Below are positions 58,271 to 64,000 of a stretch of DNA of 64,000 nucleotides, piece after piece. Position 1 is the first letter of the stretch, and every line of letters starts with the position of its first letter. A program made the position numbers and the translations under genes. The notes beneath the pieces were generated by a model. It saw only the letters and a program-made list of their open reading frames with translations, was not told the origin of the DNA and searched no databases. This stretch comes from Verrucomicrobiales bacterium (GTDB taxonomy: Bacteria > Verrucomicrobiota > Verrucomicrobiia > Verrucomicrobiales > DEV007): positions 1-64,000 of the forward strand of contig JAEUHH010000044.1 in NCBI GenBank assembly GCA_016795505.1, given 5' to 3'.

Positions 58271-58948
58271 TCAGCCCAGCAGCCACGTTACCGAAGCCGC
58301 CTTGATGCCCTCCGCCGGATAGGGACTGCCACCAGCCCTCACCGCCTCGACGATGGGGCGTTTGGCCGATCCCATCACCAAAAAGACGACCTCTTTGGCT
58401 GCATTGAGGATCGGATAGGTCAGGGTGAGCCGCCAGCGATCGGCCTGCGGCACGAAATTTGCCACCGCCCAGCGCTCTGTCTCGCCGAGCGCCTCGGTGC
58501 CGGGAAACAACGACGCGGTGTGGCCGTCCTCTCCCATCCCGAGCAACACCAGATCGTGCCGAAAGACCGGCTCACCGGCCAGTTGGGCCAGCTTTCGCAG
58601 TTGCCCTTCGTAGCGATCGGCCGCCTCGGCCGGGGCCATCTCGCCCGCCATCCGCATCACGCTGCCGCGCGGCACGCCGGCCGGCTCGAGCAGGGACTCT
58701 TTGACCATCCGGTAATTGCTCTCCGGATCATCGGGTGGCACGCAGCGTTCATCGCCAAAGGTCAGCAGCACCCGCTCCCAGTCGATGTCGCCACGCTGTG
58801 CCAGCGCCGCATAGATGGCCCGCGGGGTCGATCCACCGCACAGACTGAGCCGGAAAGCCGACCGGCCATCCGCCTGCTTCGCCACGATGCGGGACGCGAT
58901 GAAAGCCACCGCCTCGCCCACGAAATCGCTCGTCTCGATCGTGTCCAC
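58271..58948 (-). CDS. pgl: 6-phosphogluconolactonase
   Basis: Hydrolyses 6-phosphogluconolactone in the oxidative pentose phosphate pathway. 225 residues, the DevB/NagB-fold type. Family motifs: LSLCGGSTPRAIY, TFGDERCVPPDDPESNYRMV and LLGMGEDGHTASLFPGT, all intact. No zwf or gnd is adjacent. It is the last gene on the minus strand of the block malQ-mdh-fabG-pgl; gaps of about 30-70 bases make a shared transcript possible. Confidence 0.94.
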   Translation of the reverse strand: MDTIETSDFVGEAVAFIASRIVAKQADGRSAFRLSLCGGSTPRAIYAALAQRGDIDWERVLLTFGDERCVPPDDPESNYRMVKESLLEPAGVPRGSVMRMAGEMAPAEAADRYEGQLRKLAQLAGEPVFRHDLVLLGMGEDGHTASLFPGTEALGETERWAVANFVPQADRWRLTLTYPILNAAKEVVFLVMGSAKRPIVEAVRAGGSPYPAEGIKAASVTWLLG

Positions 58949-59017
58949 CTTGTTTGGAAAATTCAGTTGTGGGTTGAAAGCCGAGCGCCTGACAGCAGCC
59001 TCCCTCCCCTGCCCGAC

Positions 59018-59767
59018 TCACATCACCATGCCGCCATCCACCGTCAGCACCTGACCGGTGATGTAGCGCGCGCCCCTGCCGGCGAGGAAGATCGCGGCAC
59101 TCGCGATGTCTTCGACCGTGCCGAGTTCGCCGAGCGGGATGTTCTTCAGGATCTGGGCGGTCTGGTCTTCGGTCAATTCCCCCGTCATGTCGGTGGTGAT
59201 GAAGCCCGGCGCGATCGCATTCACGCAGACCTGGCGGCCGGCGAATTCCTTGGCCAGCGCCTTGGTGAAGCCGATCAGTCCGGCTTTGCTCGCCGCGTAG
59301 TTGGCCTGCCCGGCATTGCCCATCAGGCCGATGACGGAGCTGATGTTGATGATGCGCGCATCGGGCTGTTTCAGCAGGCTGCGCTGAAAGGCTTTCACCG
59401 CATTGAAGGCGCCCTTGAGGTTCGTATCGAGCACGGTATCCCAATCGTCCTCGCTCATTCGCAGAGCCAGTCCGTCGCGGGTGACGCCGGCATTGTTGAC
59501 CAGGATCGACACCGCTCCGAGATCCTCCTGGATCTGCTTCCCGGCCGCCACCACGGCTTCGGTGTCGGCGATGTCGACGGCATAGCCGCGGGCCTCACCC
59601 TTTCCGAGCGCACTCAATTCCGCCGCGGTCGCCTGGGCATTCGCCTCCGTGCGACTGATCACCGCGACCCTGGCCCCCGCCTCGACAAAGCGCCGGGCAA
59701 TGGCCTTGCCAATGCCACGACCGGCTCCGGTGACGACGACGACTCTGTCTTGGAAGGATTCACTCAT
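59018..59767 (-). CDS. fabG: 3-oxoacyl-ACP reductase
   Basis: A short-chain dehydrogenase/reductase that reduces 3-oxoacyl-ACP with NADPH in fatty acid elongation. 249 residues. Cofactor motif TGAGRGIGKA (13-22), NNAGVTRDGL, the catalytic Ser in NISSVIGLMGN and the YAASKAG triad, followed by NAIAPGFITTDMT, all characteristic of FabG. It stands apart from other fab genes, so a role in another pathway using the same fold cannot be excluded, although the match to FabG is close. Confidence 0.92.
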   Translation of the reverse strand: MSESFQDRVVVVTGAGRGIGKAIARRFVEAGARVAVISRTEANAQATAAELSALGKGEARGYAVDIADTEAVVAAGKQIQEDLGAVSILVNNAGVTRDGLALRMSEDDWDTVLDTNLKGAFNAVKAFQRSLLKQPDARIINISSVIGLMGNAGQANYAASKAGLIGFTKALAKEFAGRQVCVNAIAPGFITTDMTGELTEDQTAQILKNIPLGELGTVEDIASAAIFLAGRGARYITGQVLTVDGGMVM

Positions 59768-59796
59768 GAGGGATCTGGTTCAATCTGGCTGAATTC

Positions 59797-60786
59797 TTAC
59801 AGGAGCCCCAACTCCTTCACCGCGTCGCGCTCCTCGCGCAATTCATTCACGGTGATGTCGATCTTGCCCCGGCTGAAATCATCGACCGGCACGCCCTCGA
59901 CAATGCGCCAGCCGCCCTGGCCGTCGCTCACGATCGGGAACGACGCGATCAAGCCGGCATCGATGCCGTAGCTGCCGTCGGAGCACACGCACACGCTGTT
60001 CCAGTCGCCCGCCGGGGTCGGAGTCACCAGGCTGGCGACCGTGTCCACCACCGCATTGGCCGCCGACGCCGCCGAGGAGGCCCCACGGGCTTCGATGATG
60101 GCCGCGCCGCGCTTTTGCACCGTGGAAATGAAGGAGCCACGCAGCCATTCGTGATCGCTGATCGCTTCCGCCGCCGGCACGCCGCCGATCTTCGCATTGG
60201 TGAAATCGGGATACTGGGTGGCGCTGTGGTTGCCCCAGATGGCCATGTTGGTCACCTCGGTGACGTGGACGCCGGCTTTCCGGGCCAGTTGGGACTTGGC
60301 GCGGTTTTCATCCAGCCGGGTCATCGCGAACCAGCGGTCGCGCGGCACATCGGCTCCGGCATTCATCGCGATCAGGCAATTCGTGTTGCAGGGATTGCCG
60401 ACCACCAGGGTGCGCACATCACTGGCGGCGTTGTTGGCGATCGCCTGTCCCTGGCCGGTGAAGATCTTGCCATTGATGCCGAGCAGGTCGCCCCGCTCCA
60501 TGCCCGCCTTGCGGGGCACGCTACCCACGAGCAGCGCCCAGTTCACGCCGGAAAAGCCGACATTCAGATCCGCGGTGGCCTCGATGCCGTGCAGCAGGGG
60601 GAAAGCGCAGTCGTCCAGTTCCATCACCACGCCCTCCAGAGCCTTCAGCGCCGGCTCGATCTCGATGAGCCGGAGTTTCACCGGCTGTTTCGGACCGAAC
60701 ATCGCGCCACTGGCGATGCGAAACAGGAGGGAGTAACCGATCTGACCGGCCGCGCCGGTCACTGCCACGTGGATGGGAGCGCTCAT
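59797..60786 (-). CDS. mdh: Malate dehydrogenase
   Basis: Interconverts malate and oxaloacetate with NAD in the TCA cycle. 329 residues of the cytosolic-type (MDH type 2) group. NAD loop [18 protein letters not shown], substrate Arg loop [16 protein letters not shown], proton-relay segment [14 protein letters not shown] and catalytic His in [11 protein letters not shown] are intact. The start is [11 protein letters not shown]. It follows malQ by 42 bases. Confidence 0.96.
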   Translation of the reverse strand: MSAPIHVAVTGAAGQIGYSLLFRIASGAMFGPKQPVKLRLIEIEPALKALEGVVMELDDCAFPLLHGIEATADLNVGFSGVNWALLVGSVPRKAGMERGDLLGINGKIFTGQGQAIANNAASDVRTLVVGNPCNTNCLIAMNAGADVPRDRWFAMTRLDENRAKSQLARKAGVHVTEVTNMAIWGNHSATQYPDFTNAKIGGVPAAEAISDHEWLRGSFISTVQKRGAAIIEARGASSAASAANAVVDTVASLVTPTPAGDWNSVCVCSDGSYGIDAGLIASFPIVSDGQGGWRIVEGVPVDDFSRGKIDITVNELREERDAVKELGLL

Positions 60787-60828
60787 TGAGATGTAGGGAT
60801 GTCTGGAATCAGGGAAAAATCAGGGCCG

Positions 60829-62583
60829 TCACTCTGCCGCCCGGCCCGTTTCGATCAAGAGCTTTTTCACCCGTCCGACCATTCCCGTCCAGTGAGGATT
60901 CCGTTCCCATTCCATCACCGTCTGGGCGAGGCGGTAGGACCAGTTCGATCCGTCCAGCACTCCCGGCACATTGATGCGGTCCTTCGTCCCCAGCAGATCG
61001 GCAATCATCACGCCCGCATGGCTTGACGGCGTGGCAAACAAAGCCCGCAGCAGCGCCTCGCGCACCTCGTCGGTGTAGGCCGGCGCCAGCCCGTCGACCG
61101 GCTCGATCCCGGCAAAGCGGCTCAGGCTGTCGAGAAACTGCCGCGCCTCCCAGTGCTCATGCGTCTCGCGCTGGCTTTCGTCGAGACAGACCCGCCGCTG
61201 CTGCTCCCACTGGGCGCGGATCGGATAATGGTCGTGGGTCGCGTAGGTGGCAAAAGCCAGGGCCGGGTAGCGATCCGGCGGCACCACCTCGCCGTTTTCG
61301 AACTCCCACTGCGGCACTTTCATCCCCGCGATGCCGAGGCTGTCCAAGCTCGGACGCACGTAGTCCGGCACCAGCCCCAAGTCCTCGGCGATGATTTCGG
61401 TCTCTCCGGCCGCGTCCTGGATCAGCCGCAGGTATTTCTCCCCATCGGCCCGGTTGGCCGCCTTGTGCTCGTCCGTGTCGTCCGGCCGCGGGCGGAAACC
61501 CGGTCGCCGTCCCCCGCAGCGCGCCGCCGCCTCCTCGTCGGTGAGCGGAAAAAACTCGTCGTTGCGCACCGGATTCCACGGAAAGCCGTAGATGCGGTAA
61601 AAACCGAGCGCATGATCGATGCGGAACATCGAAAAGATCTCCGCCACCTTCCCCACCCGCTGCCGCCACCAGTCGTAGCCGCGATCCTCCAGCACATCCC
61701 AGCGGTAGAGCGGGATGCCCCAGTTCTGGCCCCACTTCTGGACGAAGGGATCGTCCTTGAACAGCTTTTCCGGCGGCGCGCCCCCGTACCACTCGAGGTC
61801 GAAAATCTCCGGATTGGCAAAGACATCCACGCTGCACGCGCTGACGCCGAAGGGGATGTCCCCCATCAACTTCACGCCCTTCTCATCGGCGTGCGCCCGC
61901 ACCGCGCGCCACTGGCGGTGGGCGGTCCACTGCACCCAGGCATAGTGCAGCAGTTGCCGCTCGGTCTTCACCGGCTCGGCATCGAGCAACCCATCGACGT
62001 AAGCCCGCGCGTTGGCGATGGTGCCATAGGTCTCGGGCCACTGCTGCCAGACATGATTGCCGCCTTCCAACTCCATCAGCAGGCGGAACAGGCAGTAATC
62101 GCCCAGCCAGCCCGCCTCCGCCTCGCAAAAACGGTGAAAGGCCTCGTCCTCCTCGGTGCCCTGCCCGTAGGTCTTTTCCAAAAAGACGGCGAAAGCCCGC
62201 CACAGCAGGTCCAGTTTCAGCGCGCGCACTTTTTCATACTCGACCCGGTCGCCGCGGCGCAGGCTGTCGATGCGGTGGTCGGTGAGCAGCTTCCAGTAGT
62301 CGGCCTGCGGCAGGCCGGGCAGGCCCTCGGGCGAACAATCCAGGGTCATCGGCTCCAGCGCGACGGAGCTGATCGCATTGTAGGGCGAGTTGTCCGGCCC
62401 CGTTTCGTTGATGGGCAGCAGTTGGACAAAGCCATAGCCGGCTCCCGCCGCCCAGTCGATGAACTGCCGCAGCCCCGCCACATCGCCGATGCCGAGGTCG
62501 GTCTCCGTCCGGATGGAAAACACCGGAATCAACAGACCGGCGGATCGGGCGGACGACGGACGGGCGTTGGCGGAGTCGGGCAT
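60829..62583 (-). CDS. malQ: 4-alpha-glucanotransferase (amylomaltase)
   Basis: Transfers alpha-1,4-glucan segments in glycogen and maltodextrin metabolism; GH77, cytoplasmic. 584 residues. The GH77 residues are present: nucleophile Asp in FRIDHALGFYRIYGFPW, acid/base Glu in IIAEDLGLVPDYV and transition-state Asp in YATHDHYPI. The N-terminus (RSAGLLIPVFSIRTETDLG) and LLPINETGPDNSPYNAISS fit the family. First gene of the minus-strand block, downstream of hipA and a repeat locus. Confidence 0.94.
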   Translation of the reverse strand: MPDSANARPSSARSAGLLIPVFSIRTETDLGIGDVAGLRQFIDWAAGAGYGFVQLLPINETGPDNSPYNAISSVALEPMTLDCSPEGLPGLPQADYWKLLTDHRIDSLRRGDRVEYEKVRALKLDLLWRAFAVFLEKTYGQGTEEDEAFHRFCEAEAGWLGDYCLFRLLMELEGGNHVWQQWPETYGTIANARAYVDGLLDAEPVKTERQLLHYAWVQWTAHRQWRAVRAHADEKGVKLMGDIPFGVSACSVDVFANPEIFDLEWYGGAPPEKLFKDDPFVQKWGQNWGIPLYRWDVLEDRGYDWWRQRVGKVAEIFSMFRIDHALGFYRIYGFPWNPVRNDEFFPLTDEEAAARCGGRRPGFRPRPDDTDEHKAANRADGEKYLRLIQDAAGETEIIAEDLGLVPDYVRPSLDSLGIAGMKVPQWEFENGEVVPPDRYPALAFATYATHDHYPIRAQWEQQRRVCLDESQRETHEHWEARQFLDSLSRFAGIEPVDGLAPAYTDEVREALLRALFATPSSHAGVMIADLLGTKDRINVPGVLDGSNWSYRLAQTVMEWERNPHWTGMVGRVKKLLIETGRAAE

Positions 62584-62698
62584 GGAATCGGAGGGGAGGC
62601 AATCTGACAGGTCGGGGCTGCCACGGCGCAGCTAGCATGCCAGTTTTGGCCCGGCTGACAAGTCAGCGTTTTGGCCCGGGTGCCACGGCGAGGCCTTT

Positions 62699-62764
62699 CC
62701 GATCAGACAGGGTCTCATCTCCGATGCAACCGGGTCTGATCGCCGATGCAACCGGGTCTGATCA
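62699..62764. repeat. 22-bp-period repeat, three units (locus 8 of 8)
   Basis: The most regular copy: CCGAT starts at 62699, 62721 and 62743, an exact 22-base period. Cores are GACAGGGTC then CAACCGGGTC twice; the last two units are identical for 21 of 22 bases. The final TGATCA overlaps the TGA stop codon of the HipA gene, so the repeat provides that stop. Confidence 0.92.
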
Positions 62765-64000
62765 GCTCTTGGGCAGGTCGAGCCGCAGGGTCTGCTGGAT
62801 GGCTTCGCGCTGACTCTCGGGGACGCCGGCGGCCGTGGCGATCTCCCGCCAGCGGCTCACGGCGGAACGCACCTCCTCGAGGATGGCATCGGCCCGGCCG
62901 CGTTTCATCCCGACGGTCCGGGCACAGGCCTCGAGATCGGCCCGGGTGAAGCCGTCGCGCTTGCCCTGCACGGTCATCTGGTGACTGGCGGTCCAGCGAC
63001 CGTCGGGCTGGTAGCTGTAGATCACGTCGAAAGCCGGCGCCAGGGACCAGCGGCCGGCTTTGTCCATCAGGAAGGCGATGTTTTTGACGTGATCGTCCTG
63101 ATTCCGCGCCACGACGTTGAACACGAGGCGGCGGAACTGTTCTTCCACGGCATCCAGCCCGAGGCCGAGCTGACGGATCACGGCCATGGCCTGCTCGTAG
63201 GAGTAAGCACCGGCGAGATTGAAATCGTAGTGAGCCAGCGCGCCGAGGGACTGCAGGTGCAGTTTGCCTCCGCCGGGCGGTCGATCGAATCGCCGGGTCA
63301 TGAAGTGGCGGCGGCCGTTTTCCTCGAACAGCCGGCACTCGCTCATGGTGACGCCGGCGGCCACAGCCAGGCGGTGGTAGGCATATTCGATGACGCCATA
63401 GCCCTGGGGATCGGCCAGGGTCTCGCGGTCGCGGTTCGCGGCCACGCCGTCGAATTTGAGCAGCCAGTGTTCGAAGCCGGGATCGGCGGGCACCTGGCCG
63501 GAGCGCACTTCGTTGGTGTGGCGATTCCAGGCGATCACCGCTTTGGCCCGGGCGCCGCCGGCGGAGGTGCCGACGCGCAGGATGTCGCGGAGGGCGCTCT
63601 CTTTGTCGGCATCGTCGCCAAACAGGCCGCGCACCTCGCCGCGCTGGCTCAGGATGCGGGCGGCCAGCTCGGCGAGCGCTCCGACTTCGACCGGACTGGC
63701 GGCGGGGGCTCGTGGACCGGTCGCGGGGACGAACTCCAGCGCCCCCATGCCGCGCCGACCGGTGTAGCAGAGCCGCTCGACGGCATTGAAGGAGCCCGCC
63801 GGGCGGCCGCGGGTCGCCAGCCAGGCATCGATCAGGGCATTGCCGAACTTGTCGGGCAGGCAATCGGCCAGCAGGCCGGGCAGCCCGTGAAAAGTGTCCC
63901 GGGCGAGTCCGGGAAAGGCATAGACGCGACCCGCGGCGAGCGGCATGGTGAGCGGGGCGACGGCGATCCCGCTGCGGGCAAAGGCGGCGTCGTATTCGAA
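62762..64000 (-). CDS. HipA-family serine/threonine kinase, 5' end beyond window
   Basis: At least 412 residues are visible; the frame runs off the window end, and FEYDAAFARSGIAVAPLTMP before the first in-window ATG at 63946 is normal HipA sequence, so the true start lies outside. The kinase core includes VGTSAGGARAKAVIAWN (Gly-rich loop), FMTRRFDRPPGGGKLHLQSL and the catalytic VVARNQDDHVKNIAFLMD followed by WSLAPAFDVIYSY (metal-binding Asp). HipA kinases phosphorylate aminoacyl-tRNA synthetases and cause persistence; they usually have a HipB antitoxin upstream, which would be outside the window. The stop codon is part of a 22-bp repeat. Confidence 0.88.
   Translation of the reverse strand, partial: FEYDAAFARSGIAVAPLTMPLAAGRVYAFPGLARDTFHGLPGLLADCLPDKFGNALIDAWLATRGRPAGSFNAVERLCYTGRRGMGALEFVPATGPRAPAASPVEVGALAELAARILSQRGEVRGLFGDDADKESALRDILRVGTSAGGARAKAVIAWNRHTNEVRSGQVPADPGFEHWLLKFDGVAANRDRETLADPQGYGVIEYAYHRLAVAAGVTMSECRLFEENGRRHFMTRRFDRPPGGGKLHLQSLGALAHYDFNLAGAYSYEQAMAVIRQLGLGLDAVEEQFRRLVFNVVARNQDDHVKNIAFLMDKAGRWSLAPAFDVIYSYQPDGRWTASHQMTVQGKRDGFTRADLEACARTVGMKRGRADAILEEVRSAVSRWREIATAAGVPESQREAIQQTLRLDLPKS

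Overview
The window is G+C-rich DNA from a Gram-negative bacterium, most likely a member of the Verrucomicrobiota. Evidence: a secretin, many signal peptides, poor Shine-Dalgarno sites, a GTP-type PEP carboxykinase, and a pilus locus with minor pilin-like and secreted proteins of a kind I associate with that phylum. The phylum is an inference from gene content. Neighbouring genes overlap by ATGA in many places and intergenic space is short. There is one RNA gene (initiator tRNA-Met), no rRNA, no CRISPR array and no intact insertion sequence.

Layout. 0-5 kb: PAS-AraC regulator, RecQ and PEP carboxykinase. 5-5.6 kb: a small scar with an orphan DUF4351 tail and a coding-like patch. 5.6-15.2 kb: a five-gene set on the minus strand (WGR/DUF4132, MoxR-family AAA+, DUF5682, VWA, double-SWIM) matching E. 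coli yehI-yehL-yehM-yehP-yehQ in order and protein length. 15.7-21.3 kb: two large secreted proteins, tRNA-fMet with a terminator, and a bicupin. 21.5-29.6 kb: carA, an FHA membrane protein, purA, uppS, an NtrC-like sigma-54 activator whose receiver Asp is replaced by Glu, and an unusual 803-residue protein built from a Ros/MucR zinc finger, about nine HNH-associated-type DNA-binding repeats, a histone-H1-like Lys/Ala segment and an AT-hook. 29.6-34 kb: AEC and TauE/SafE transporters, LysM lipoprotein, TPR protein and pyrophosphatase.

34-56 kb is a large type IV pilus / type II secretion-like locus. It holds two near-identical tandem major pilins, PilT, PilB and PilC equivalents, a secretin, PilM/N-, PilO- and PilP-like alignment proteins, several pseudopilins, an ABC transporter with a His-rich membrane-anchored partner (compare Myxococcus pilGHI), and a divergent operon of three secreted unknown proteins. 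Its start regions are AT-rich islands that share exact words. No prepilin peptidase is present. 56-64 kb returns to housekeeping and surface-sugar genes: a beta-helix protein, PseG-like enzyme, pgl, fabG, mdh, malQ and a HipA kinase cut by the window end.

A dispersed family of short tandem repeats (22-bp period, ends CGAT...ATCG, core ACCCTGTT or its complement) occurs at eight intergenic places spread over the whole window, about 19 units in all. In several places it supplies start or stop codons to adjacent genes. This repeat family, the yehILMPQ-type set and the modular DNA-binding protein are the items most worth following up.
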